Shown: positions 26,640 to 35,318 of the stretch, one piece after another
How positions within the stretch are numbered: the stretch's first letter is position 1
Layout: every line of letters begins with the position of its first letter
Position numbers and translations under genes: made by a program
Notes under the pieces: model-generated
Told to the model about the DNA's origin: nothing
The model's database searches: none
Seen by the model: the letters and a program-made list of their open reading frames with translations, nothing else
Origin: Inquilinus sp. Marseille-Q2685
GTDB taxonomy: Bacteria > Pseudomonadota > Alphaproteobacteria > DSM-16000 > Inquilinaceae
Assembly: GCF_916619195.1 (NCBI RefSeq)
Contig: NZ_CAKAKL010000015.1
Span: 32,892 to 96,891, forward strand
Direction: 5' to 3'
Length of the DNA stretch: 64,000 nt

Positions 26640-27577
26640 CGTGCCGCCGCCATGCCGAAGCGGCGCAACATCACCGCGCCGATGATGATCGCGCCGGTGA
26701 CCATCTTCTGGAAGAAGGGATCGACGTTGAGGATGGTGAGCCCGTTCGCCAGCACGGCGATGATGGCGACGCCGACCGCGGTGCCGAGTAGGTTCGGCCG
26801 GCCGCCGCGGAAGGCGGTCATGCCGAGGAAGACGGCGGCATAGGCCGGCAGCAGCAGGCTTTCGCCCATGGTGTGCTGGACGCTGCCGAGCCGCGCCGCC
26901 AGCAGCACCCCGGCCAGGCCGGACAGGGCGGCGGCGATGGCGAAGACGGCGACCACCGGCCGGCCGATCGGCACGCCGGACAGGCGCGCCGCCTCGCGGT
27001 TGCTGCCGATCGCGATCAGCCGCCGGCCGAACACGGTCAGGGCCAGGGTGCCGCCGGCTGCGAGCAGCACCGCCAGCATCCACAGGGTCAGCACCGGCAC
27101 CGGTCCGGCCGCGGTTCGGGCCAGCGCGGTGAAGCCGGGCGGGATGCCCTGGAACAGGCTGGCGCCGCCGGACAGCCAGTAGGCGAGCCCCGAGGCGATG
27201 GTGCCGAGTGCCAGCGTGGCGATGAAGGACGGCGCCCTGAGCCCGTGCACCACCAGCCCGTTGAGCCCGCCGACCAGGCCGCAGGCCAGCAGCGTCAGCA
27301 GGATCGCCGGGCCCGGCCCGAGGCCGGCGGCCAGCAGCTTGACCGCCAGCACGCCGGCCAGCGAGGCGACGAAGCCGACCGACAGGTCGAACTCGCCGAT
27401 CACCATGACGAGGGTCGCGGCGGCGGCGACGATCGCCAGGATCGCCATCTGCTGGGTGACGTTGAGCAGGTTGGCGGCGGTGGCGAAGGCGTCCGGCCGC
27501 GCCAGGGCGAAGCCCAGCACGATCGCTGCCAGCGCCGCCGGCGTGCCGAAGCGCTCGACCAGCCGCGCCTCAGCCAT
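26636..27577 (-). CDS. Sugar ABC transporter permease (RbsC family)
   Basis: A 313-residue permease with eight to ten hydrophobic segments. Family motifs are VIGEFDLSVGFVASLAG, GLVVHGLRAPSFIATLALG, AIGSNREAARLSGVPIGRP and AVFLGMTAFRGGRPNLLGT. ATG 27577 is chosen; a GTG at 27580 with GGAG 8 bases upstream is equally possible. It is translationally coupled to the FGGY kinase gene and separated from its probable binding-protein gene (27869-28792) by a repeat-rich gap of about 290 bases. No ATPase gene is present in this cluster. Confidence 0.9.
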   Translation of the reverse strand: MAEARLVERFGTPAALAAIVLGFALARPDAFATAANLLNVTQQMAILAIVAAAATLVMVIGEFDLSVGFVASLAGVLAVKLLAAGLGPGPAILLTLLACGLVGGLNGLVVHGLRAPSFIATLALGTIASGLAYWLSGGASLFQGIPPGFTALARTAAGPVPVLTLWMLAVLLAAGGTLALTVFGRRLIAIGSNREAARLSGVPIGRPVVAVFAIAAALSGLAGVLLAARLGSVQHTMGESLLLPAYAAVFLGMTAFRGGRPNLLGTAVGVAIIAVLANGLTILNVDPFFQKMVTGAIIIGAVMLRRFGMAAAR

Positions 27578-27663
27578 CACGGCGTGCGCTCCGGACCATC
27601 CGGTCGCTCGCGGGTGAGGCCTGTTCGGAATTCGGCGACCCGAACCGACGCATGTTTTCCACA

Positions 27664-27825
27664 CTCCCCCTCCCCTCGCGGGAGGGGGTAGGGGGAGGGG
27701 GTGCCGAGGACAGGAGCTGACGTGGAGTGACCCAGATGTCTGCGGGGCCGGCGGCGACGCTCGATATTGTACCGACGGCGCCAAACCCCTCCCCCTTGCC
27801 CCCTCCCGCAAGGGGAGGGGGAGGA
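27664..27825. repeat. Dispersed C/G-tract repeat, copy 1
   Basis: Two hairpin-like blocks of CCCCTCCC...GGGAGGGGG type flank a core with GCGGCGACGCTCGA, then GGCGCCAAACCCCTCCCC. The same order (block, core, block) recurs at 63846-64000 with the core and the right block nearly identical. It fills the gap between the permease and the binding-protein gene. I see no gene in it. Confidence 0.75.
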
Positions 27826-27868
27826 TAGAAGGGATGGATCTGCCTGACGGCGCTGGCCTGCGACGGTC

Positions 27869-28792
27869 TCACGGGCAGGTCACGCCCAGGCTCTCGCGCG
27901 TGACCAGCGTGCCGGGGGCGTAAAGCTCGGCCGCGTCCGGCTTGCCGCCGGCGAAGACCTTGGCCATCTGGCCGGCGGTGATCGTCGCCATCTCCGCGAA
28001 GTTCTGGCGCACCGTGGCGATGAAGGGCGTGCATTGCCCGATCAGCTCCACCGCCTGCGGGTTGCCGTCGATCCCGGCGATGACGACGTCGGTCCGACCG
28101 GCCGCCTGCAGCGCCAGGAGCGCGCCGATGCCGGGCTCGTCCCAGGCCGCCCAGACGGCGTCGATCGCGCCCGGCGCCGGATGGGCGGCCAGCATCGCGT
28201 CCATGGCGTTGCGGCTGTCGTCGATCTGGCCCGGCACCTGGACGTAGTGATCGGCCACCTGGCGGATGCCCGGCGCCGCCTGCAGCGCCTCGTCCAGCGC
28301 GATCTCGCGCTGATGCACGCCGGGATGGGCCGAATGGAAGAAGCGGACGATCGTGCCCTGGCCGCCCAGCCGGCCGAACAGGTGGTCGGTCATGGTCCTG
28401 CCGAGGGCGTGGTTGTCCGAGGTGACGTTCAGCGTCACCCCCGGCCCCGTCGCCCCGTCGATGGCGAAGACCGGGATGCCGGCGGCCGCGGCCTTGCCGA
28501 CCTGGTCCTGGATCTGCGCCGGGTTGATCGAGACCAGAACGACGGCTCCGGTGCGGGCGTTGACCACGTCCTCGACCCGGCTGGCCAGGGCGCCGAAATC
28601 GCCGGCGGTGTCGACCACCGAGACGGTCCAGCCGCGCTTCTCGGCATCGGCCTTGAAGGTCTCGACCATCTCGCCGGTGGCGACGGCGGAGAGATAGGGC
28701 GTCAGCACCGACACCGTCTGGGCGGCGGCAGGGCCGGCCGTTCCCGCCGTGACCGCCGCCGCGAGGGCGATCGCCCCCATCCATCCCCGCAT
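27869..28792 (-). CDS. Sugar ABC transporter substrate-binding protein
   Basis: A 307-residue periplasmic protein with a signal peptide (MGAIALAAAVTAGTAGPAAAQ). The fold is the type-1 periplasmic binding kind for sugars: VSVLTPYLSAVATGEMVETF, VVLVSINPAQIQDQVGKAA, IPVFAIDGATGPGVTLNVTSDN and VVIAGIDGNPQAVELI. Cysteines in IGQCTPF and the C-terminal GVTCP could form a disulfide. It is on the same strand as the permease and kinase genes and presumably their first gene. The ligand is unknown. Confidence 0.88.
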   Translation of the reverse strand: MRGWMGAIALAAAVTAGTAGPAAAQTVSVLTPYLSAVATGEMVETFKADAEKRGWTVSVVDTAGDFGALASRVEDVVNARTGAVVLVSINPAQIQDQVGKAAAAGIPVFAIDGATGPGVTLNVTSDNHALGRTMTDHLFGRLGGQGTIVRFFHSAHPGVHQREIALDEALQAAPGIRQVADHYVQVPGQIDDSRNAMDAMLAAHPAPGAIDAVWAAWDEPGIGALLALQAAGRTDVVIAGIDGNPQAVELIGQCTPFIATVRQNFAEMATITAGQMAKVFAGGKPDAAELYAPGTLVTRESLGVTCP

Positions 28793-28919
28793 CGTCCGCC
28801 CCTCCTCCTCGTTTTCGTCTGTCTAGCCGCTCCGCCCGGGGCTGACAACGACCGGCACCGCTTGCTCCCGGCCGCGCCAGCCCGCACTGTGGGCGCCGAT
28901 CGAGCGGGAGCTGAACACC

Positions 28920-29243
28920 ATGGCCTTCCAAGATGCGCCGCGGGCGGTGCCGACCGTGCAGCAGGATGACGACACCGTCCGGATCACGCGCTGGGACTTC
29001 GAGCCCGGCGCCGCGACCGGCTGGCACCAGCACGGCCACCCCTATTTCGTCGTCATGCTGCGCGCCGGAACGCTGCGGATCCACAACGGCGAGGACGAGA
29101 CCGCGGTGCCGCTGGCCGAGGGCCAGTCCTATATGCGTCCTGCCGGCATCCGCCACGACGTGATGAACGGCTCGCCGCACCCGATCGCCTTCGTCGAGAT
29201 CGAGATCAAGCGGCCCGGCGCCCTCGATGGCTGGACCGTCTGA
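28920..29243 (+). CDS. Small cupin-domain protein
   Basis: A 107-residue single cupin. The metal-binding motif is WHQHGHPYFVVMLRAGTL (first histidines and a glutamate-position variant), and the second motif is AGIRHDVMNGSPHPIAF with another histidine. Cupins of this size often bind metal and small ligands; the reaction is not predictable. GGGAG precedes the ATG. Its 3' end overlaps the pseG start by 17 bases, which suggests one transcript. Confidence 0.82.
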   Translation: MAFQDAPRAVPTVQQDDDTVRITRWDFEPGAATGWHQHGHPYFVVMLRAGTLRIHNGEDETAVPLAEGQSYMRPAGIRHDVMNGSPHPIAFVEIEIKRPGALDGWTV

Positions 29244-30276
29244 GGCGCCGCGCGTCGCCTTCCGGCTGGACGCGTCGGGCGCGATCGGCGGTGGCCACGC
29301 CATGCGATGCCTGTCCCTGGCCCGGGCGCTGGCCGATCGCGGGGCGGACTGCCTGTTCCTGGTGAACGGGGAGGCCGAGGCGGTGGTGCCGGCCCTGGCC
29401 GGCGTCGCCCGCCGGGTGGTCGGGCCCACCCCGGAGGCGGCGGTGGCGGCGGTCCGCGCCGCCTGGCCGGACGGGGCCGATGCGGCGGTCTGCGACCTCT
29501 ATCGCTGGACGGCGCCGGAGGAGCGGATTTTCGCCGCTGCCGCGCGGCGCCTGCTGGTGATCGACGACCTGATCGCGGCACAGCATCACTGCGACCTGCT
29601 GCTCAACCAGAATTTCGGCGCCGACCCGGCCGGCTATGACGGGCTTCTGCCGCCCGGCTGCCGGCGGCTGATCGGCCTGGACCACGCCCTGCTGCGGCCG
29701 GATTTCGCGGCGCTGCGGCCGGCGGCGCTGGAGCGGCGCCGGGAGGCGGGGCGGCCACGGACCATCCTGGTTTCGCTCGGCCTGACCGATGTCGGCGGCA
29801 TCACCGGCCGGGTCTGCGCCGCCCTGGCGGCGATCCCGGACTTCGCCCGGGCCGAGGTGGTACTGGGGCCGGCGGCGCCGAGCATCCCGCGCGCGCGGAC
29901 GATCGCCGCCGCCGATCCGCGCATCCGCTGCCATGTCGGGCTGGACGACATGGCGCAGGTCATGCTGCAGGCCGACGCGGCGATCGGCGCGATGGGCAGC
30001 AGCTCGTGGGAGCGCTGCTGCCTCGGCCTGCCGACGCTCGCCGTCACCCTGGCCGACAACCAGCGGCCGACGGCGCTGGCCCTGGCCGCGTCCGGCATCG
30101 TCGCGCTGGCCGGCGATGCGGCGGTGCTGGACGACGCCGCGCTGCGGGCGGCGATCGCGGCCTTTCTGGCCGATGCCGATCAGCAGCACCGTCTGTCACA
30201 GGCCTCGGCGGCCTTGTGCGACGGGCTGGGCGCGGGCCGGGTGGCGACGGCCCTCCTCGATTCGCTCGACGGCTGA
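29227..30276 (+). CDS. pseG: PseG-like UDP-sugar hydrolase (pseudaminic acid pathway type)
   Basis: A 349-residue GT-B-fold protein of the PseG family: UDP-2,4-diacetamido-2,4,6-trideoxy-L-altropyranose hydrolase, which releases the sugar from UDP before condensation to pseudaminic acid. The hallmark N-terminus is FRLDASGAIGGGHAMRCLSLA (in parts FRLDAS, IGGGHAMRC), with the catalytic histidine; ILVSLGLTDVGG and IGAMGSSSWERCCLGLPTLAV form the nucleotide site. No other pse gene or flagellin glycosylation gene is in the window. The overlap with a cupin gene is unusual. A related hydrolase role in another nine-carbon sugar path is possible. Confidence 0.82.
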   Translation: MAGPSEAPRVAFRLDASGAIGGGHAMRCLSLARALADRGADCLFLVNGEAEAVVPALAGVARRVVGPTPEAAVAAVRAAWPDGADAAVCDLYRWTAPEERIFAAAARRLLVIDDLIAAQHHCDLLLNQNFGADPAGYDGLLPPGCRRLIGLDHALLRPDFAALRPAALERRREAGRPRTILVSLGLTDVGGITGRVCAALAAIPDFARAEVVLGPAAPSIPRARTIAAADPRIRCHVGLDDMAQVMLQADAAIGAMGSSSWERCCLGLPTLAVTLADNQRPTALALAASGIVALAGDAAVLDDAALRAAIAAFLADADQQHRLSQASAALCDGLGAGRVATALLDSLDG

Positions 30277-30286
30277 GCGCCGGCCG

Positions 30287-30577
30287 TCAGGCCACCGGCC
30301 CGGCCTCGGCGACGGGGAGATCGGCCTGGTCCGCCGCCCGCCCCTCCCGCTCCGCCACCGCCTGGGCATGGGCGTGCTCGTAGCGGAAGCCGAGGCGCAG
30401 CACGACCTGGTAGTGGCCGACGCGATCGCCCTCGATATGGCCGCGGATCTCCTTCACCTCGAACCATTCGAGGTTGCGCAGGGTCTTCGAGGCGGTGGCG
30501 ATGGCGCCCTGGATCGCGTCCTCGAGGCTGCGTTCGGAGGAGCCGGCGAGCTCGGTGATGGCATAGGTGTGGCCCAT
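30287..30577 (-). CDS. Dodecin family flavin-binding protein with C-terminal extension
   Basis: A 96-residue protein whose first about 68 residues match dodecin (MGHTYAITELAGSSERSLEDAIQGAI, given in parts: YAITELAGSS, WFEVKEIRGHIEG, YQVVLRLGFRYE). Dodecins form dodecamers that store flavin. Usual length is 65-71; here about 27 residues (HAQAVAEREGRAADQADLPV) extend the C-terminus. AGGGG precedes the ATG. Convergent with pseG. Confidence 0.85.
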   Translation of the reverse strand: MGHTYAITELAGSSERSLEDAIQGAIATASKTLRNLEWFEVKEIRGHIEGDRVGHYQVVLRLGFRYEHAHAQAVAEREGRAADQADLPVAEAGPVA

Positions 30578-30633
30578 GGCGATTCCCCTGTTGCCTATCC
30601 GGGGAATGGCGGGCCCGCCGGTCCGGTTCCGGA

Positions 30634-31242
30634 TCACGCTGCGGCGGCCCCGGCAACCGCCCCGGCCACCACGGCGAGATCCTTGACGAACTCGGCATAG
30701 GCGCGGCGCCGGGCCTCGGGGTCGGGCACGCGCAGCAGGGAGGACGGATGGACGGTGACCAGCCCCTGCAGCCCGCCCGGGAAGGCCAGGATCCGGCCGC
30801 GGTTCTGCCCGATCGCGAGCGGCCGCCCCGCCAGTGACCGCGCCGCCGTGGCCCCGAGGGCGACGGTCAGCCGCGGCCGGATCAGCGCCAGCTCGCGGTC
30901 GAGCCACCATTTGCAGCGGTCGATCTCGAAGGCGTTCGGGGATTTGTGCAGGCGGCGCTTGCCGCGCGGCGCGAACTTGAAGTGCTTGACCGCGTTGGTG
31001 ATGTAGGCGCGGTCGCGGGGGATGCCGGCCTCGGCGAGGGCCTTGTCGAAGATCCGCCCGGCCGGGCCGACGAAAGGCCGGCCCTGCAGGTCCTCCTGGT
31101 CGCCCGGCTGCTCGCCGACGAAGACCACCAGCGCATCTTCGGGGCCTTCGCCGAACACGGTCTGCGTCGCCGCCTTGTACAGCGGGCAGCGCTCGCAGCC
31201 TCTCGCCTCGGCCGCCACGGACTGGAGGGTTTCCTTGGGCAT
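30634..31242 (-). CDS. udgX: UdgX-type uracil-DNA glycosylase
   Basis: A 202-residue DNA repair enzyme. Motif 1 is GEQPGDQED (residues 43-51), a UdgX hallmark in place of the type-4 GEAPG sequence. The UdgX-specific R-loop is KRRLHK (95-100), whose histidine (His99) in characterised homologues forms a covalent bond to the deoxyribose at uracil sites. Motif 3 is HPSSLLR (165-171). Iron-sulfur ligands can be proposed at Cys16, Cys19 and Cys110; the fourth type-4 cysteine position is His87 (NAVKHFKF). The gene is monocistronic and adjacent to the dodecin gene without an obvious functional link. Confidence 0.9.
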   Translation of the reverse strand: MPKETLQSVAAEARGCERCPLYKAATQTVFGEGPEDALVVFVGEQPGDQEDLQGRPFVGPAGRIFDKALAEAGIPRDRAYITNAVKHFKFAPRGKRRLHKSPNAFEIDRCKWWLDRELALIRPRLTVALGATAARSLAGRPLAIGQNRGRILAFPGGLQGLVTVHPSSLLRVPDPEARRRAYAEFVKDLAVVAGAVAGAAAA

Positions 31243-31387
31243 GCCTGGACAATGGCGCCGGCGGAACGCCGGTTCCGGCGTCTGCGGCGAAGGACCATAG
31301 GCCCCCGGTTCCAGCGGATTTCAGCCTCCCGACGATACCCCCGGAAGATCTTCTCAAAATCGGGACAGATTGCTGTTGCGGGAGTTC

Positions 31388-31400
31388 AGATAAATTATCT
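31388..31400. promoter_or_regulatory. Palindrome in AT-rich patch upstream of pilus operon
   Basis: AGATAA, A, TTATCT is a perfect palindrome centred in AT-rich DNA about 175 bases before the first pilin gene. It is a candidate regulator site or part of the promoter. The rest of 31243-31573 shows no gene. Confidence 0.5.
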
Positions 31401-31573
31401 AAAATTTGATACAAATCAGCTCGAACACGGTTCCGGGGGACGGATCCGCCTTCGGAGCACGCCATCAGAGCGCACGACTCGCCTGCAGGCCAATTTCGGC
31501 CAGGGGAAAGGGGGTGCGGGCTGAACCGGGCAATTGCAGAAGCCCGGCCTCATAACATGGTTTGGAGAGGATG

Positions 31574-32122
31574 ATGAAGGCAGTTACCCCGATCCTGGCC
31601 GCGGCCGCCCTGGTCGCGACCGGGCTGTACACAGCGGCGGACGCCGCGACCGCGCAGGGCAACCTCCAGGTCAAGATCACCATCACCAAGGAATGCCAGG
31701 TCAATGCCGGCAGCGGCGGCACCGGCGCCGGCGACGCCGTGCTCGACTTCGGCAGCCATGGCGTGCTGAACGGCAATGTGGACGGCCAGACCGCGACCAG
31801 CGGCACCGGGTCGATCCAGGTGCAGTGCACCAACGGCACGGCCTATCAGATCGGCCTCAACGCCGGCCTGAACCCGTCCTCGCCCGGCGACGTCAACACC
31901 CGCCGGATGAAGAACGGCACCGAGTTCGTGTCCTACCAGCTGTACCAGGACTCGGCCCGGACCACCGTCTGGGGCAACACCACCGGCGCCGGCGGCAACA
32001 CCGTCTCCAAAACCGCCGACGGCACGGTGCAGAGCACCCAGGTCTTCGGCCGCGTCCCGCCGCAGACCACCCCCTCGGCCGGCGTCTACACCGACACCGT
32101 CACCATCACCGTCACCTACTGA
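31574..32122 (+). CDS. Spore-coat-U/Csu-type pilin subunit
   Basis: A 182-residue exported protein with signal peptide MKAVTPILAAAALVATGLYTAADA. The mature part has the spore coat protein U domain: two cysteines (TKECQVN and VQCTNGTAYQIGLNAG), LDFGSHGVL, RRMKNGTEFVSYQLYQD and a C-terminal donor strand-like end (YTDTVTITVTY). First gene of a five-gene chaperone-usher cluster; likely the main pilus subunit. ATG 31574 has GGAG six bases upstream; ATG 31571 and a TTG at 31562 are in frame. Confidence 0.9.
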   Translation: MKAVTPILAAAALVATGLYTAADAATAQGNLQVKITITKECQVNAGSGGTGAGDAVLDFGSHGVLNGNVDGQTATSGTGSIQVQCTNGTAYQIGLNAGLNPSSPGDVNTRRMKNGTEFVSYQLYQDSARTTVWGNTTGAGGNTVSKTADGTVQSTQVFGRVPPQTTPSAGVYTDTVTITVTY

Positions 32123-32144
32123 CCGCCAACCCGAGGACACGCCG

Positions 32145-32861
32145 ATGCGCAGGCTTCTCGCGCTTCTGGCGGTGGTCCCTGGGCTGGTCTTCGCAGTCGA
32201 CGGGCGGGCGGCATCCCTCCAGGTGTCGCCCGTCTCCGTCGACCGGACCGCGCCTGCCCAGGCGTCTTCCGTCAATCTCCGAAACAACGGCGACCGGCCG
32301 GTCAACGTCCAGATCCGCGTCTACAAATGGACGCAAAGCGGCGGCGAGGACCAGCTGGCCCCGGCCACCGACGTGGTCGCCAGCCCGCCGGCCGCGTCGC
32401 TGCAGCCGGGCACGACCTACACCATCCGCGTCGCCCGCACCGCGGCGCCGGTGACCAGCGGCGAGGCGACCTATCGCCTGCTGGTCGACGAGCTGCCCGA
32501 GGTCAATGTCCGCCGGCCGGCCGACGCCATCAACCTCGTCATCCGCTACTCGATCCCGGTGTTCTTCGCCGACCGGACCGCCGGCGCCGAGCTGCGCTGG
32601 GACGTCCGCCGCGACGGCGGCAGCCTGGTGGTCGAGGCCACCAACACCGGCAGCCGCCACGCCAAGATCGCCAACCTGACGGTCGCCTCGCCCGCCGGCC
32701 AGGTCGCCTTCGGCCAGGGGCTGAACGGCTATGTCCTGCCGGGCAGCACCAAGCGCTGGGTCGCCGGCGCCGGGGCCCAGCGCATCCAGCCGGGCAGCAG
32801 CGTCACCATCACCGCCAAGGGGGACGATTATGCGGTCAACCAGACGGCGACGGTCCGCTGA
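32145..32861 (+). CDS. Periplasmic pilus chaperone (PapD/CsuC-like)
   Basis: A 238-residue chaperone with a signal peptide (MRRLLALLAVVPGLVFAVDG). It has the two-domain immunoglobulin-like pattern: LQVSPVSVDRTAP, YTIRVARTAAP, TYRLLVDELPE and YSIPVFFADR. It should bind nascent pilins in the periplasm and hand them to the usher. The usher gene overlaps its 3' end by 32 bases, giving tight coupling. Confidence 0.9.
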   Translation: MRRLLALLAVVPGLVFAVDGRAASLQVSPVSVDRTAPAQASSVNLRNNGDRPVNVQIRVYKWTQSGGEDQLAPATDVVASPPAASLQPGTTYTIRVARTAAPVTSGEATYRLLVDELPEVNVRRPADAINLVIRYSIPVFFADRTAGAELRWDVRRDGGSLVVEATNTGSRHAKIANLTVASPAGQVAFGQGLNGYVLPGSTKRWVAGAGAQRIQPGSSVTITAKGDDYAVNQTATVR

Positions 32862-35304
32862 GTCGCGCGTCGCCACCTGGTGCCTGCTGATCGCCCTCGG
32901 CGCCGCCGGCGCTGCGGCGCCGGCGATCGCCCAGGACGCGCCGTCCTCGCAGGACGTGCCACCACCCGACGTGCCGCCCCCCGACGCAGCGGATCCGAGC
33001 CAGGACCTGCTGCTGGGCGTCATCGTCAACGACCGTTCGACCGGCACGCTGGCCACCTTCAAGCGCCTGCCGGACGGCCGGCTGGCAGCCACGCCGGGCG
33101 ACCTGCAGACCGCCGGCATCAAGCCGAAGATCGGCACCGTCGGCGCCGAAGGGCTGGTCCCGCTCGACAGCCTCGCCGGCGTGACCTGGCGCTATGACGA
33201 ACCGAAGCAGGTGGTGGTTTTCACCGCCCCCGACGATGCCCGGGTGCCGACCAGCGTCGATGTCGGCTCCGGGTCTCGGCCGGTCGACCTGTCCGCCGTG
33301 CGCTCGGATCTCGGCTTCCTGATGAACTACACGCTGTACGGCACGTCCCAGTACGACTGGGGCAACGACGGCAGCACCAGCACGCTCAGCGGCAGCTTCG
33401 ACGCGCGAATCCTCACGCCCTACGGCATCGGCTCGACCACGGCGCTGGCCCGGGTCAACGACTTCGACCGTTTCGACGACGAGAGCAACGGCTTCATCCG
33501 CCTGGACAGCGCCTGGCGCACCACCGATCCGGAGAACCTGCTGGTCTACCAGGCCGGCGACAGCATCTCGGGATCGCTGTCCTGGACCTCGTCCTACCGC
33601 TTCGGCGGCCTGCAGTTCAAACGCAACTTCGACATCCGCCCGGATCTGGTCACCACCCCGGTGCCGAACCTGGCCGGCACCGCCTCGGTGCCCTCGACCC
33701 TCGACCTCTATCTGAACAACATCCGGGTGTTCTCCGGCGAGGTTCCGGCCGGGCCCTTCGACTTCACCGGCCTGCCCTTCCTCGGCGGCGGCGGCGACGC
33801 CCGCATCGTCATGAAGGACGCCCTCGGCCGCGAGGTCGTGACCCAGCGCTCCTACTTCTTCGCGCCGGACATGCTGCGCGAGGACTTCTTCGACTTCTCG
33901 GTCGAGCTCGGCTTCGTCCGCCTCGGCTACGGCGACAGCTCGTTCAAATACGACCGCAGCCTCGCCGGCTCGGCCAGCATCCGCTACGGCCTCACCGACC
34001 GCGTGACGCTCGAGGGCCATTTCGAGGCCACCCGCGGCCTGATCAATGGCGGCGCCGGCGTCGTCACCAGCCTCGGCCCCTATGGCGCCGTCAACGCCTC
34101 GGCCGCCGCCAGCCAATACGGCGCCAAGGACGGCGACGAGACCGGCGGCAAGGTCTCGGCCTTCTACCAGGTCTCCCGCCTCGGCTGGTCCTTCTATGCC
34201 GGCGCAGACCGCATGATCGGCGACTACAACGATGTCGGCCTGGTGGTCGACCGCCGCCACGGCAACGACGCCCCGGTCTCCTCGCGCGCCCGGGAGATCC
34301 TGCGCACCGGCCTGTCCTTCCCGCTCGGCTTCGACCCGTCCTCGCTCAGCCTCGGCTTCTCCCGCATCCGCGGCGCCGGCGAGAACGGCGACTCGTCGAT
34401 CCTCACCGCGTCCTGGTCGCGCACCATCTTCGACGACGTCTCGGTCTACGTCACCGGCTACGGCGATTTCGACGACCGCAGCAACTACGGCGTCTTCGCC
34501 GGCGTCACCATCCCGCTGGGCGGCGACATGACCGCCTCGGCCAATGTCTCGCGCACCGGCAACCGCACCAGCTTCGACACCAGCCTGACCAAGTCCGCGC
34601 GGCTCGAGGAAGGCTCGCTCGGCTGGGCCGTCCGCGACCAGGAGACGGTGGACGGCACCGGCAACCGCTCGGCCTCGGTCAACTACCGCACCGCCGTCGC
34701 CTATCTCGCCGGCTCGCTCGAGCAGTCGGGCGACATGGGCCGGATCACCGGCACGGTCGAGGGCTCGATCGTCGCCGCCGGCGGCGGCGTGTTCCTGGCC
34801 AACCGGGTCGACGACGCCTTCGCCGTGGTCAAGGCCGGCGGCCCCGACGTCGAGGTCTCGCTGAACAACCGCCGGGTCGCCACCACCGACTCCAGCGGCC
34901 GCGCCTTCGTGCCCTATCTGCAGTCGTACCAGAACAACACGATCTCGATCGATCCGGCCAACCTGGCGCTCGACCTGCAGCCGGACGCGACCCAGACCGT
35001 GGTGGTTCCGGCCGACCGGTCCGGCGCGGTGGTCGATTTCGGGGTGAAGAAGGTGGACGCCGCCATCGTCACCCTGACCGGCCCCGACGGCAAGCGGCTG
35101 CCGGTCGGGTCGGTGGTCCAGCTCGACGGCACCGACCAGGCCACCGTCGCCGGCTATGACGGCCGCACCTACCTCAGCGGTCTGTCCGGCCGGAACGGCG
35201 TCACCGTCACCCTGCCCGAGGCCGCCGGCACCTGCCGCGCCGGCTTCGACTACCAGGCCGTCGCGGGCGCCCAGCCCGAGATCGGGCCCGTCCCCTGCCG
35301 CTGA
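32830..35304 (+). CDS. Outer-membrane usher (FimD/CsuD-like)
   Basis: An 824-residue outer-membrane secretion pore. A signal sequence (CLLIALGAAGAAAPAIAQ) is followed by a proline-rich stretch and the N-terminal binding domain (LLLGVIVNDRSTGTLA). The central barrel and plug have family segments such as YLNNIRVFSGEVPAGPFDF, GGGDARIVMKDALGREV and SVELGFVRLGYG; the plug lies in the first third. The C-terminal domain (about 700-824) includes GVKKVDAAIVTLTGPDGK and a final GPVPCR. The start ATG 32830 has AGGGGG upstream. It lies inside the chaperone 3' end. Confidence 0.92.
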   Translation: MRSTRRRRSAESRVATWCLLIALGAAGAAAPAIAQDAPSSQDVPPPDVPPPDAADPSQDLLLGVIVNDRSTGTLATFKRLPDGRLAATPGDLQTAGIKPKIGTVGAEGLVPLDSLAGVTWRYDEPKQVVVFTAPDDARVPTSVDVGSGSRPVDLSAVRSDLGFLMNYTLYGTSQYDWGNDGSTSTLSGSFDARILTPYGIGSTTALARVNDFDRFDDESNGFIRLDSAWRTTDPENLLVYQAGDSISGSLSWTSSYRFGGLQFKRNFDIRPDLVTTPVPNLAGTASVPSTLDLYLNNIRVFSGEVPAGPFDFTGLPFLGGGGDARIVMKDALGREVVTQRSYFFAPDMLREDFFDFSVELGFVRLGYGDSSFKYDRSLAGSASIRYGLTDRVTLEGHFEATRGLINGGAGVVTSLGPYGAVNASAAASQYGAKDGDETGGKVSAFYQVSRLGWSFYAGADRMIGDYNDVGLVVDRRHGNDAPVSSRAREILRTGLSFPLGFDPSSLSLGFSRIRGAGENGDSSILTASWSRTIFDDVSVYVTGYGDFDDRSNYGVFAGVTIPLGGDMTASANVSRTGNRTSFDTSLTKSARLEEGSLGWAVRDQETVDGTGNRSASVNYRTAVAYLAGSLEQSGDMGRITGTVEGSIVAAGGGVFLANRVDDAFAVVKAGGPDVEVSLNNRRVATTDSSGRAFVPYLQSYQNNTISIDPANLALDLQPDATQTVVVPADRSGAVVDFGVKKVDAAIVTLTGPDGKRLPVGSVVQLDGTDQATVAGYDGRTYLSGLSGRNGVTVTLPEAAGTCRAGFDYQAVAGAQPEIGPVPCR

Positions 35305-35318
35305 GAATGGAGGATCCC

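Noticed and set aside
26636..27811. Longer N-terminus for the second sugar permease
   Set aside because: The added part translates the C/G-tract repeat; the membrane protein begins at MAEARLVERFG.
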